Source: Bacillota bacterium
Lineage (GTDB): Bacteria; Bacillota; Desulfotomaculia; Desulfotomaculales; Desulfallaceae
Assembly (NCBI GenBank): GCA_023439185.1
Contig: JAEXOR010000028.1
Coordinates: 1-64,000, forward strand
DNA: 64,000 nucleotides
Reading direction: 5' to 3'
Below the pieces are notes generated by a model. The model was not told the origin of the DNA. It was given only the letters and a program-made list of their open reading frames with translations, and did not search any database. The position numbers and the translations under genes are program-made. Shown here in pieces: positions 40,139-48,978 of this stretch. How positions within the stretch are numbered: the first letter of the stretch is position 1; each line of letters starts with the position of its first letter.

Positions 40139-42067
40139 ATGCCTAAAAGTATCAAGGAGGTTTTGGACAGCATTCCCCCCTTTAGTCTTTTACCGCCTGA
40201 TTTGCTGCGCATGTTGGAATCCAAACTGGAAATGAAAACCTACTCTCCGGGTGTTTACGTGATTAGACAGGCCCAGGAAAGTTTAAATACGTTGTTCCTC
40301 ATTGTCAGGGGTTCGGCGGAGGTAGTGGCGGTCGACGGCAAGGGTGACGAAGCGGTGATTGGATACAGGGGCGTGGAAGAGTTCTTCGGTGAAACGGGCT
40401 TGACCGGCGAACGGTACCAGGCTTCGGTAAGGGTCAGGGATGAACTGACCTGTATTTTAATTCCGGAAGAGGTAATTGAACAGCTAATTGGGAAACACAG
40501 TGATTTTGCGGGCTACCTCACGGAATTGCTGGTTGGGCGTATGCGCTCGCTTTATGAAGAGATTATCCGGGATCAGATATATGACGCTGCGGGGAATCCG
40601 GAGACGCCGCTTTTCCGTAAGCGGATCAGTGACATCATGTCTTCTCCGGTAATTACCTGCGCGGCGGAAGATTTAATCATCGACGTGGCCGGAATTATGG
40701 AGGAGAAAACTATCAGCGCCGTGGTGGTCGTGGACGGTGACGGCAAACCGGTGGGGCTGATTACCATGGCCGACCTGGTGCACCGGATTTTGGCGCGTTC
40801 CGTTACCGATTACCTGGGTATGACCGCGGGCCAAATCATGAATACAAATGTGGTCTGCGTATCGGCTAAATCCTTTTACGCCGACGCCCTGTTGGCGGTA
40901 TCAAGAAACCGGGTTAAGCACCTGTTGGTGACCAATCGCGGCAGACTGGCGGGCATTGTGACTCTGGCCGACCTGATCAAGAGCCGGGCCGCCGGTAACC
41001 TGAAGATCATTCATGATCTGGAATCCCAGCGGGATATAGAAGGGCTGGCCAGGATCGGGGTTGAAATCGATACGCTGTTAAACGCCCTGCTGGCCGAAAA
41101 GGCTCCGGTGCGGGAAATACTCAGGATTATGGGTGAGTTTCATGAGCGTTTGACCCGTAAGGTGATTCAGCTTTGCGAGCAGGAGATGATTAGCCGGGGC
41201 TATTCCGCCGTGCCGGTGGAATACTGCTGGGTGAATACCGGCAGCGCGGGCCGGCGGGAACAGACGATCCGGACCGACCAGGACAATTTTATTATCTTCC
41301 GGGACCATGAAACGGAAAGCGCGGACAGCATCCGGGATTATTTTCTCAAACTGGCCCTGCTGATTAACGACGGTTTGGAGCGGTGCGGATTTGCCAAGTG
41401 CAAGGGTAACGTGATGGCTTCAAATCCCCAGTGGTGCAAATCTTTGGGGGAATGGGAGCAAGTGGTTGAACACTGGATTCAGACGGCGGGCAACGATCCC
41501 AACTCTTTGCGTCAGATTACGATTATGATGGATTTCAGGCCGGTATACGGGGAGAAAAACCTGACCGACGCGCTTTGGGAAAAGGTAATCCAATCTTACC
41601 GCCAGTCTCCGGATATCTCGCACCATTTGACCCGGGACGACCTCAGCTTCAAAGTGCCGGTGACCATTTGGGGCGGTTTTGCCACGGAAAAATCAGGGCC
41701 GTATAAAGATCAGATCAACCTTAAAAACACGGCCTGCATCCATATTGTGAACTGTACCAGGATATTTGCCCTGAAAAACGGCGTCACCGAAACCAATACT
41801 TTCAAACGGCTGGCCGAACTCAAGGAAAAGGGCGCCTTAAAGCCCGATGAGGTGGAATTTGTCGAGGCCGCTTATGAAACGCTGCTGCTGTTTCGGATCC
41901 GTGAGAACGTGAAGAAGGTGAACCGGGGTGAAAATGCGGATAACCGGATTAACCCGTCACTATTAACCAGGCAGGAGAGGGAAATATTAAAAGACGCGTT
42001 TACGGCTACTTCCAGGCTGCAAAAGCTGACCAGCTCAACCTTTACGCTCTTCTGGCTGGCTATGTAG
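40139..42067 (+). CDS. cNMP-binding/CBS/DUF294 nucleotidyltransferase-like signalling protein
   Basis: The 642-residue cytoplasmic protein has four parts. They are a cyclic-nucleotide-binding-type beta-roll (about 10-130), a pair of CBS domains (about 165-290, with MSSPVITCAAEDLIIDVAGIM and MNTNVVCVSAKSF), a DUF294 nucleotidyltransferase domain with GSAGRREQTIRTDQDN (GS...D-x-D) and a helical DUF294 C-terminal domain. The family resembles GlnD-type uridylyltransferases but the target is unknown. The start at 40139 follows GGAGGTGCCGC; an upstream TTG at 40079 would add 20 residues without a site. Confidence 0.88.
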   Translation: MPKSIKEVLDSIPPFSLLPPDLLRMLESKLEMKTYSPGVYVIRQAQESLNTLFLIVRGSAEVVAVDGKGDEAVIGYRGVEEFFGETGLTGERYQASVRVRDELTCILIPEEVIEQLIGKHSDFAGYLTELLVGRMRSLYEEIIRDQIYDAAGNPETPLFRKRISDIMSSPVITCAAEDLIIDVAGIMEEKTISAVVVVDGDGKPVGLITMADLVHRILARSVTDYLGMTAGQIMNTNVVCVSAKSFYADALLAVSRNRVKHLLVTNRGRLAGIVTLADLIKSRAAGNLKIIHDLESQRDIEGLARIGVEIDTLLNALLAEKAPVREILRIMGEFHERLTRKVIQLCEQEMISRGYSAVPVEYCWVNTGSAGRREQTIRTDQDNFIIFRDHETESADSIRDYFLKLALLINDGLERCGFAKCKGNVMASNPQWCKSLGEWEQVVEHWIQTAGNDPNSLRQITIMMDFRPVYGEKNLTDALWEKVIQSYRQSPDISHHLTRDDLSFKVPVTIWGGFATEKSGPYKDQINLKNTACIHIVNCTRIFALKNGVTETNTFKRLAELKEKGALKPDEVEFVEAAYETLLLFRIRENVKKVNRGENADNRINPSLLTRQEREILKDAFTATSRLQKLTSSTFTLFWLAM

Positions 42068-42081
42068 ACATCCCGGAGCCT

Positions 42082-42480
42082 TTACCGGATTGCTTCTTCT
42101 TCATGGACGTTAAAGCGATTATCAATGCGTTTGACATCGTCCCAGATAGCATCAAGCAGCGTAAAGATTTTCTTGTGTGTTGCACGGTTGCTGGCTCTTA
42201 AGTCATTGAGAGCGGTTTCAAGGGCCGCTTGGCCTTGTTTTAACCCTTGAACGTCCTGCCGTAACTCCTGCTGTCCTTGTCGGAGTTCTTGAACATCCTG
42301 CCTTAGCTCCTGCTGTCCTTGCCGGAGCTCTTGAACATCCTGCCTTAGCTCCTGAATATTCTGCCTTAGCTCCTGCTGGCCCGAGTCTAACGCGGCAAGC
42401 CGTGCGTTTACCGGTTTTAATTCCTCCTGAATAACGGAGCGCATCATGCTGACCAGTTCATTATTATCCGGCATAACCAT
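42082..42480 (-). CDS. Coiled-coil protein with tandem QELRQxx heptads
   Basis: The 132-residue protein has an N-terminal helix (NNELVSMMRSVIQEELKPVNARLAAL) and then about eight heptads QELRQDV/QELRQGQ (residues about 35-85). The C-terminus is TLLDAIWDDVKRIDNRFNVHEEE. A continuous coiled coil is expected. The DNA repeats are nearly identical 42-bp units, so the copy number may vary between strains. Function unknown. AGGAGGGAA precedes the ATG at 42480; MPDNN two codons later is an alternative. Confidence 0.75.
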   Translation of the reverse strand: MVMPDNNELVSMMRSVIQEELKPVNARLAALDSGQQELRQNIQELRQDVQELRQGQQELRQDVQELRQGQQELRQDVQGLKQGQAALETALNDLRASNRATHKKIFTLLDAIWDDVKRIDNRFNVHEEEAIR

Positions 42481-42542
42481 TTCCCTCCTAACTTAATAAT
42501 AGTTCGTTTTTTTAGCGGCGCTTCCTGCCGGTGGGAAAAAGA

Positions 42543-42572
42543 AAAAATGACTTCGCTGATGAAGTCATTTTT
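42543..42572 (-). terminator. Terminator of the tRNA-Val gene
   Basis: AAAAATGACTTC and GAAGTCATTTTT form a 12-bp stem with a 6-nt loop right after the tRNA, followed on the minus strand by a T-rich run (TTTTTTCTTTTT). Confidence 0.88.
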
Positions 42573-42573
42573 C

Positions 42574-42648
42574 TGGTGGGGCTAACTGGTTTCGAACCAG
42601 TGGCCTCTTGAATGTGAGTCAAGCGCTCTCCCGCTGAGCTATAGCCCC
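42574..42648 (-). tRNA. tRNA-Val (anticodon CAC)
   Basis: The minus strand folds as a complete cloverleaf. The acceptor is GGGGCTA/TAGCCCC, the D arm GCTC...GAGC, and the anticodon arm CTTGA-CTCACAT-TCAAG with anticodon CAC (reads GUG). The variable loop is AGGCC and the T arm ACTGG-TTCGAAA-CCAGT, followed by discriminator A and encoded CCA. It is 75 nt including CCA. Confidence 0.97.
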
Positions 42649-42725
42649 TTCGTGCGGACGCTTATTAGTATAACATATCCGGGCGCCTGTTGCAATAAAT
42701 GATTTGTGCGGGCTCAGAGCCAATT

Positions 42726-43226
42726 TCAGCCTTTTACCTTGGCCAGTTCCCCGGAAAGGGTTTCGATTAATCCGTCTACCATTTCGTGGGTATGGTGCAG
42801 GGTCTTGTATTCCTCGCTTGAAAAGTCGGCCGGTTTTCTGTTTGGCCCGAAGAATTTATTTATATAACGCAATCTAATAATGACATTATTTACGTCGATG
42901 TTGGTCTTGATATCTACCAAACTCATAAACTCGGGGGCCATTTTGAGTTGGTTGAGTTCGTCGCTTTTGAAAACAGAGGCGTTTGTTTCCGTCAGTGTTT
43001 CGTATTTTTTTTCCAGCTCGGCCGGTTCGACTAATTCGTGTACCTTCTTTAAAGAGGTCACAATTTGCACCAACAGGTCTTTGTTCTCGTTAAGCTCCAA
43101 TAGCGCCTTGGTTAACATTTGTCGTAAATGAGCCTTTTTTTTCTGGTTTTCCATCAGGTACACGAAAAAAATACCCAAAAATACGCTGCTGATGCCTATT
43201 AATGCGCCGACAATCAATAATCCCAT
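42726..43226 (-). CDS. Single-pass membrane protein of unknown function
   Basis: The 166-residue protein has one N-terminal membrane helix (GLLIVGALIGISSVFLGIFFVYLM) followed by a basic stretch and a helical cytoplasmic domain rich in K, E and L (about 40-166). No family recognised. ATG follows no strong site in view. It lies between tRNA-Val and the EF-G paralogue on the same strand; no functional link is evident. Confidence 0.65.
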   Translation of the reverse strand: MGLLIVGALIGISSVFLGIFFVYLMENQKKKAHLRQMLTKALLELNENKDLLVQIVTSLKKVHELVEPAELEKKYETLTETNASVFKSDELNQLKMAPEFMSLVDIKTNIDVNNVIIRLRYINKFFGPNRKPADFSSEEYKTLHHTHEMVDGLIETLSGELAKVKG

Positions 43227-43312
43227 GTATATCGCCCCGCATTTTATAGTTAGTTAAAAAACGTATTTCGACCAAATATTTATGAATCCTGCAAGGTTTT
43301 ACAAAAAACCCC

Positions 43313-43331
43313 TCCCAGTGGGAAGGGTTTT
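43313..43331 (-). terminator. Terminator after the EF-G-like gene
   Basis: AACCC-T-TCCC-ACT-GGGAGGGGTT followed by TTTTG on the minus strand, 11 bp after the stop codon. The stem has one G-T pair. Confidence 0.75.
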
Positions 43332-43341
43332 ACTCAGAATT

Positions 43342-45363
43342 TTACTTTTCAGCCTCGGCTTCCGCTTTGGCCTTTTGAATGATTTTTTCAGCCAGGCTGG
43401 CGGGCACTTCCTCATAACTTTGATATGCCATCTTAAACTGGCCGCGTCCCTGGGTCATGGACTTCAGGTCGTTGGCGTACTTGAACATTTCCGCCATCGG
43501 CGCATGGGCTTTGACAATGGTGCCGTCTTCCACCTGGTCGGTGCCCAGCACGCGTCCCCGTTTGGTGTTGAAATCACCGATGATGTCGCCCATGAATTCA
43601 TCCGGTACGGAAACCTCCACGTACATGATGGGTTCCAGGAGTACGGGCTTGGCAATGGGCACCGCTTTCTTAAAGGCCAGTGAGGCCGCGATTTTAAAGG
43701 CCATCTCCGAGGAGTCCACATTGTGGTAAGAGCCGTCGTACAGGGTGGCCTTGATGCCCACGGTGGGATAACCCGCCAGCACGCCGTCCACCATGGCTTC
43801 ACGCAGGCCTTTTTCCACGGCGGGGAAGTAGTTCCTGGGCACCGAGCCGCCGAATACTTCCTCGGTAAATACAAAATCCTCTTCCGGAGCGGGCTCAAAC
43901 CGGATCCATACGTGCCCGTACTGGCCTCGTCCGCCGGACTGCTTCTTGTGTTTTCCTTCCACCTCGGTTTTGCCGCGGATGCTCTCGCGGTATGGAACCT
44001 TGGGTTCTTCCATTACCACGTCGACGCCGAAACGGCGCTTCAGGTTGCTGACCATAATATTGACATGCGCTTCACCCATGCCGGTGAGCAGGGTTTGTTT
44101 GGTTTCGGTGTTCTTTTCCACCCGCAGGGACGGGTCTTCTTCCAACAGCTTTTGCACGGCGTCGCCCAGCTTATCCTCGTCGTTTTTGCTCTTGGGGGCG
44201 ATGGCCACCGTGTAGTTGGGCGCCGGGAATTCAATGCTGTCCAGCTGGGTTTTGTTATCCTTGTCGCAGAGGGTGTCGCCGGAACTGGTTTCGGTCAGTT
44301 TTACCACCACCGCCATGTCGCCGCAGCTTACCTGGGTGGCGGGCTCTGATTGTTTGCCCCGTACGAACAGTACCTGGCCGATTCTCTCGGCCTTTTCACG
44401 GTTGGGGTTGTATACGGCGGAGTCCGGCTTCAGAGTGCCCCGGAAAACCCGCAGGAAGTTCATCCGGCCTACGTAAGGGTCGGCCAGGGTCTTGAACACC
44501 AGCGCGGCCATGGCTCCGTCTTCGCATTGCGGCGCCGGCATATAGCCGCACAGGAATTCGGTCAGGTTGGTTACGGCCATGTTCTTGGTGGCTGAACCGC
44601 ACAGTACCGGCACTGCCTTGGCGGCAGCGATACTCTTTTGCAGCCCGGAGAGAATTTCTTCCGGGGTCAGTTCCTCACCTTCCAGGTACTTCATGGTCAG
44701 TTCGTCGTCGCCTTCGGCGGCGGCTTCCACCAGTTTTTCACGGTATTCTTCCAGTTGCTCTTCCAAATCCCCGGGGATGGCGATTTCTTTGGGTTTGCCG
44801 GTCTTATCGAACTCGTAGGCTTTTTGATTCAGTACGTCCACCAGGCCTTTGAAATCCAGACCGTCACCGATGGGCAAATTAACGGGCACGAAGTTGTTGC
44901 TGAACTTGGTGTTCAGGCCGTCCATCAGCTTGCTGAAGCTGGCGTTTTCCCGGTCCATCTTATTGATGAAAGCAACCCTCGGCATTTCAGCCTTTTGTGC
45001 ATATTTCCAGAAAAGCTCATGCTGCACCTGGACTCCATCCACGGCGGAAAAAACAAACATGCTGGCGTCAATCACCCGCAGAACGCCTTTCACTTCGCCC
45101 AGAAAGTCCGAGAAACCGGGTGTGTCAAGAAGATTCAGCTTAACGCCGTCCGCTTCCACGGGTACCAAGCTGGCATGTACCGTGGATTGGCGCTGGGCTT
45201 CCTCGGGGTGGTAATCTGCAACGGTGGTGCCGTCTTCAACCCGGCCCAGCCTGTTTATTACTCCGGTATTAAAAAGCATGGCTTCCACCAGGGATGTTTT
45301 TCCTACTCCGCCATGGCCCAATATGCCGATGTTGCGGATTTGCCCAGTATTGTAATTCTTCAA
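43342..45363 (-). CDS. EF-G-like translational GTPase (EF-G2 paralogue)
   Basis: The 673-residue protein has the GTPase motifs GHGGVGKTS (G1, about 16-24), DTPGFSDF (G3), NKMD (G4) and the EF-G domains II-V (PGTLKPDSAVYNPN-like strand, HVNIMVSNLKRRFGVDVVMEEPKVPYRES, QSGGRGQYGHVWI). It lacks the canonical AHIDAGKTT form of fusA (GHGGVGKT instead) and is similar to EF-G2/FusB-type proteins of Thermus and Clostridia. Its ribosome-related role is unclear. It begins with TTG after GGAGGCAGGAAGT. A hairpin (AATGGTTTC/GAAACCATT) lies in its leader at 45388-45410. Confidence 0.88.
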   Translation of the reverse strand: MKNYNTGQIRNIGILGHGGVGKTSLVEAMLFNTGVINRLGRVEDGTTVADYHPEEAQRQSTVHASLVPVEADGVKLNLLDTPGFSDFLGEVKGVLRVIDASMFVFSAVDGVQVQHELFWKYAQKAEMPRVAFINKMDRENASFSKLMDGLNTKFSNNFVPVNLPIGDGLDFKGLVDVLNQKAYEFDKTGKPKEIAIPGDLEEQLEEYREKLVEAAAEGDDELTMKYLEGEELTPEEILSGLQKSIAAAKAVPVLCGSATKNMAVTNLTEFLCGYMPAPQCEDGAMAALVFKTLADPYVGRMNFLRVFRGTLKPDSAVYNPNREKAERIGQVLFVRGKQSEPATQVSCGDMAVVVKLTETSSGDTLCDKDNKTQLDSIEFPAPNYTVAIAPKSKNDEDKLGDAVQKLLEEDPSLRVEKNTETKQTLLTGMGEAHVNIMVSNLKRRFGVDVVMEEPKVPYRESIRGKTEVEGKHKKQSGGRGQYGHVWIRFEPAPEEDFVFTEEVFGGSVPRNYFPAVEKGLREAMVDGVLAGYPTVGIKATLYDGSYHNVDSSEMAFKIAASLAFKKAVPIAKPVLLEPIMYVEVSVPDEFMGDIIGDFNTKRGRVLGTDQVEDGTIVKAHAPMAEMFKYANDLKSMTQGRGQFKMAYQSYEEVPASLAEKIIQKAKAEAEAEK

Positions 45364-45576
45364 ACTTCCTGCCTCCTTTTGTAAATAATGGTTTCCTTTG
45401 AAACCATTTTCTATACTTGACCGCAGCCAATTCAGGCCCTAACCGTGATTAAGCATAAAAATAAAGCCGATTATTAACTGGCTGCCGGTAAAACTATTTT
45501 AACCCTGACTGTCATATCTTCTACGCCTGATATTGAATTCCTTGTTTTCATTTACCTTTTATTCGTATTTTTTATT

Positions 45577-45606
45577 TTCATACACCCAGCTTTTGGATCA
45601 TAAATA
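45577..45606 (+). promoter_or_regulatory. Possible sporulation-sigma (SigE-type) promoter of spoVB
   Basis: TTCATAC, 15 bases, CATAAATA, ending 29 bp before the spoVB start. Both boxes resemble the SigE consensus only in part. In Bacillus spoVB is SigE-dependent. Confidence 0.35.
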
Positions 45607-45635
45607 TATTCCAGGCTGAAAACGGGTGGTAATAT

Positions 45636-47207
45636 ATGGCTGGGAACTCTTTTCTTCAGGGTGCGTTGGTATTGCTTGCCGCCGGGTTGATTAACCGCGG
45701 CCTGGGCTTTTTTTACCAGATTGCCCTCATCCGTACCATTGGTCCTGAGGGCGTGGGGCTATTTAATATCGTTTTTCCGGTTTACATAATGATCCTGGTG
45801 CTGGCCACGGCCGGTATTCCTTTAGCGGTGGCCAAACTGGTGGCCGAAGAGGCGGCCCGGCAAAACATGGCGGGCGCTTACCGTATCTTTAGGCTGGCCC
45901 TGTTGCTGCTCATTGGTACCAGCTTGTTTCTTACCCTGCTGATGATTGCGGGGGCGCCTTACTTAAAGCATTATGTGTTTCCCAATCCGGCTGCCTACTA
46001 CAGTTTTATCTGTCTGGTGCCAGGCATTTTCATTGTCTCCATTTGTTCGGCATTCAGAGGTTTTTTCCAGGGTTTACAGCAGATGACTCCCACGGCGGTC
46101 AGCCAGACACTGGAACAAATGGTTAGGGTCATGGCAGGTCTGCTGGCTGCTTATATAATGCTGCCCCATGGTATCCAATACGCCTCCGCGGGGCTTTCGG
46201 TGGGCGTGGTCCTGGGTGAACTGGCGGGTTTTATATTAATGCTGCGTATTTACAGGCGAGACAAGCCGGTGCTGACCGGTAACGCAGTCCCGTTGTTCCA
46301 GATGGCGGGCCTGGGGGATATTATCAGGCGGCTTCTTAATATGGCTGTACCGGTTACCCTAACCAGGTTTGCGGCTACGGCGCTGATGTCGCTGCAGGCG
46401 GTAATGATCCCGCACCGCCTGCAGGCGGCAGGACTGTCGGTAAACCAGGCCACCGGTGTTTATGGCCAATTTGTGGGCATTACCGAGGCGCTGCTTTTTA
46501 TGCCCGGGGTGGTGACTATTGCGCTGACCACCGCCCTGGTGCCCGCGGTATCCGATGCGGTGGCGTTAAAAAACCTGCGCCTGGTGCGGACAAGGATTTA
46601 CGATGCCGTTAGACTGACCTTTCAGGTCGGCTTGCCGGCCGGGTTTGTTTTTGCCGTCCTGGGGGACGAACTGTGCGGGGTCCTTTTCGGGTACCCGGAG
46701 GCGGGTACGGCTTTGCGCCTGATGGCGCCGGCCGGTTTATTCTTGTATCTGCAGCAGACCACCACCGGGATCATCCAGGGGATGGGCCGAGCTGAACTGC
46801 CGTTTAAAAACCTGGTTATCTCTTCGTTATTTTGCCTGGGAGGGATCTACTGGCTGACGGCGCTGCCCCGGGCAGGCATTTTGGGTACCGCTTCAGCGAT
46901 TGGGGCGGGCTATGTGGTAATGGCGCTCCTTAACCTGAGGGATATAAAAAAACTTACCGGGTATGTGCCCGGTTTTCGTGAACAAATTATGGCCCCCCTC
47001 CTGGCGGCGGGCGGCATGTATATTGTGGTATGGAATCTAAAGATCCTGCTCTACCGGCATGGTTTGGCTGACGCTGCGGTGCTGGTTATATCACTTTTGG
47101 CCGGGATGGTAATATACATCTGGCTCATGATTGTCGGCGGCGGTTTTAACGAGCAGGACAGGGCCAAGTTTAAGCACATCCTTAATTTCAGCCGCGGACG
47201 GTTTTAA
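45636..47207 (+). CDS. spoVB: Stage V sporulation protein B (MATE/MviN-like flippase)
   Basis: The 523-residue polytopic membrane protein has about 14 membrane segments. It opens GALVLLAAGLINRGLGFFYQIALIRTIGPEGVGLFNIVFPVYIMILVLATAGIPLAVAKLV, the SpoVB/YtgP signature. Family members flip lipid-linked precursors for spore cortex peptidoglycan. The sequence LVPGIFIVSICSAFRGFFQGLQQMTPTAVSQTLEQMVR also fits. Start codon ATG; site GGTGGTAAT is weak. Its 3' end overlaps surE by 4 bp, tail to tail. Confidence 0.92.
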   Translation: MAGNSFLQGALVLLAAGLINRGLGFFYQIALIRTIGPEGVGLFNIVFPVYIMILVLATAGIPLAVAKLVAEEAARQNMAGAYRIFRLALLLLIGTSLFLTLLMIAGAPYLKHYVFPNPAAYYSFICLVPGIFIVSICSAFRGFFQGLQQMTPTAVSQTLEQMVRVMAGLLAAYIMLPHGIQYASAGLSVGVVLGELAGFILMLRIYRRDKPVLTGNAVPLFQMAGLGDIIRRLLNMAVPVTLTRFAATALMSLQAVMIPHRLQAAGLSVNQATGVYGQFVGITEALLFMPGVVTIALTTALVPAVSDAVALKNLRLVRTRIYDAVRLTFQVGLPAGFVFAVLGDELCGVLFGYPEAGTALRLMAPAGLFLYLQQTTTGIIQGMGRAELPFKNLVISSLFCLGGIYWLTALPRAGILGTASAIGAGYVVMALLNLRDIKKLTGYVPGFREQIMAPLLAAGGMYIVVWNLKILLYRHGLADAAVLVISLLAGMVIYIWLMIVGGGFNEQDRAKFKHILNFSRGRF

Positions 47208-47980
47208 TCCGGCAGAGACGGCAGCAATGCGGCCAGTTTAGGAATGGAGCGGTATTCCGTCAGGTCGAAATGCAGCGGTGTGACCGATATGAAGTTGTTT
47301 TTTACCGCTTCCGCGTCGACGTCGGCGTCAACGGTAGGATTTTGCGGCACCGAGTCTTCCGGCTCACCGGCCATCCAATAATAAACGCCGCCCCGGGGGT
47401 CGATGCGCTTGTGAAAAACATTAACGTAACGCCTGCTGCCCAGACGGGTAATTTTTACCCCCCGGGGCCGGCCCGACGGGACATTGATATTGAGCAGAGT
47501 AAATTCGGATGCCGAGCCGCCGGCGGGAACCAGCACCGGCGCTATGCGGGCCGCGAATGCCGCCGCATGCTGAAAATCCGGATTGTCATAATCAGCCAGT
47601 GATATCGCTATGGAAGGGATACCGTTGATTATTCCTTCAATAGCCGCCGATACGGTGCCCGAGTAAAGTACGTCGGTACCCAGATTGGCGCCCCGGTTGA
47701 TGCCCGAAAACACCAGATCCGGCGCTTCCGGCAGCAGGGCTTCGATACCCAGTTTCACGCAATCGGCCGGGGTGCCGTTAACCGACCAACCCATGGATCC
47801 GTCTCCCAATTCCACCTGTTTGGGTCTTAACGGCTTGTGGGCGGTAATACCGTGCCCGGTACCGCTCTTTTCACGTTCCGGCGCCACCACGTGGACTTCT
47901 CCCAGGGGATTAAGCGCCTTCTTCAGGGCCAGCAGCCCGCCGGCGTGAACGCCGTCGTCGTTGCTGATCAGGATTCGCAT
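47204..47980 (-). CDS. surE: 5'-nucleotidase/survival protein SurE
   Basis: SurE hydrolyses nucleoside monophosphates and polyphosphate in a metal-dependent way. The 258-residue sequence shows ILISNDDGVHAGGLLALKKAL (metal-binding DD), VVAPEREKSGTGHGITAHKPLR, FSGINRGANLGTDVLYSGTVSAAIEG (GxN-x-G) and ITPLHFDLT. RBS GGAGGAACCAT. Ordinary length. Confidence 0.96.
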   Translation of the reverse strand: MRILISNDDGVHAGGLLALKKALNPLGEVHVVAPEREKSGTGHGITAHKPLRPKQVELGDGSMGWSVNGTPADCVKLGIEALLPEAPDLVFSGINRGANLGTDVLYSGTVSAAIEGIINGIPSIAISLADYDNPDFQHAAAFAARIAPVLVPAGGSASEFTLLNINVPSGRPRGVKITRLGSRRYVNVFHKRIDPRGGVYYWMAGEPEDSVPQNPTVDADVDAEAVKNNFISVTPLHFDLTEYRSIPKLAALLPSLPD

Positions 47981-47997
47981 ATGGTTCCTCCGAATAT

Positions 47998-48183
47998 TTA
48001 AGTTTCATAAATTGATATGGTTACAGTGTTCTCTGCGCTGTTTCTGGTCATGCCGAACATCAGGTTTTTATGCTTTAAGCTTTTGTTTAGAAAATCAACC
48101 ACTTTATACATTTCGTCGTGGGAGGTAAATGATTTGATGGCGATTAACTCCAGCTTATCGGCTTTAGTTTCCCCGTTTTCCAC
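47998..48183 (-). CDS. DUF4264 (YpmA-like) small protein
   Basis: The 61-residue protein resembles YpmA of Bacillus: LIAIKSFTSHDEMYKVVDFLNKSLKHKNLMFGM and ending VTISIYET. Function unknown. Starts with GTG; the Shine-Dalgarno GGAGG is 12 nt upstream. It is 17 bp upstream of surE. Confidence 0.75.
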   Translation of the reverse strand: MENGETKADKLELIAIKSFTSHDEMYKVVDFLNKSLKHKNLMFGMTRNSAENTVTISIYET

Positions 48184-48201
48184 AACTGCTTCAAACCTCC
48201 A

Positions 48202-48762
48202 TTATTGATTAATCAGGGCGAAGGCTTCGGCTCTGGTGGCCTCGCTGCGCTGGAACTGGCCGCGTACCGCCGAGGTGACGGTTTTTGAGCCGGGCTTGCG
48301 CACTCCGCGCAGGGTCATGCACATGTGTTCAGCTTCAATTACCACCAGTACTCCGTGCGGGTTTAATCTTTTCATTATCGTGTCTGCAATTTGCGAAGTC
48401 AGCCTCTCCTGAAGCTGCGGTCTTTTGGCGAAGCCCTCCACCACCCGGGCCAGTTTGGACAGGCCGGTGACGTTTCCCCTGCGGGGAATATATGCCACAT
48501 GGGCGTGACCGTAGAACGGCAGCAGGTGATGTTCGCACATGGAATAAATCGGTATATCCTTGACCAGTACCATTTCCTCGTGCTCTTCAGAAAACATTTT
48601 TTTTAGATGTTTTTCCGGGTCGTCCCACAGTCCGCAAAAAATTTCATTGTACATGCGGGCCACCCGGGCGGGGGTTTCCTTCAACCCCTCTCTCTCGGGA
48701 TCTTCCCCAATAGCTTCCAGCATCATGCGCACGGCATTTTCTATTTTCTCCAGATCGATCAT
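48202..48762 (-). CDS. folE: GTP cyclohydrolase I (FolE)
   Basis: FolE makes dihydroneopterin triphosphate from GTP, the first step of folate synthesis. The 186-residue protein has the zinc-binding Cys/His set (MCEHHLLPFYGHAHVAYIPRRGNVTGLSKLARVVEGFAKRPQLQERLTSQIA and HMCMTLRGVRKPGS). RBS GGGGGGGAGGGGAAATCA. Typical length. Confidence 0.97.
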   Translation of the reverse strand: MIDLEKIENAVRMMLEAIGEDPEREGLKETPARVARMYNEIFCGLWDDPEKHLKKMFSEEHEEMVLVKDIPIYSMCEHHLLPFYGHAHVAYIPRRGNVTGLSKLARVVEGFAKRPQLQERLTSQIADTIMKRLNPHGVLVVIEAEHMCMTLRGVRKPGSKTVTSAVRGQFQRSEATRAEAFALINQ

Positions 48763-48868
48763 TGATTTCCCCTCCCCCCCGTAATTCCAAACAGTGTTTA
48801 TAGTCTATTACTTCCCCGCCTGGTTTTAAATATTTCGCCGTTTTTCGGCATTCGTCCTGCTGGAGATC

Positions 48869-48896
48869 AAAAAAAGCCGGTTAACTGTAAACCGGC
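48869..48896 (-). terminator. Terminator after the TPR gene
   Basis: GCCGGTTT-ACAG-TTAACCGGC-like stem (48876-48896) followed by TTTTTTT on the minus strand, about 80 bp after the TPR gene stop. Confidence 0.8.
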
Positions 48897-48928
48897 CTAA
48901 AAATTGCGGAAAAGCTTCCCTTGTTGCA

Positions 48929-48956
48929 GGGGCGACCCCCGCGGTCGCCCGGGGCC
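48929..48956. repeat. Imperfect GC-rich palindrome
   Basis: GGGCGACC and GGTCGCCC enclose a short CCCGC loop, in the gap after the TPR gene. It looks like one of the dispersed GC-rich repeats found in this kind of genome; there is no exact second copy in the window. Confidence 0.5.
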
Positions 48957-48978
48957 ACGAATCACCCAAAGGCTTTTG

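Noticed and set aside
42200..42400. Repeats as a CRISPR array
   Set aside because: The repeats are contiguous heptad-coding units inside an open frame, with no unique spacers.
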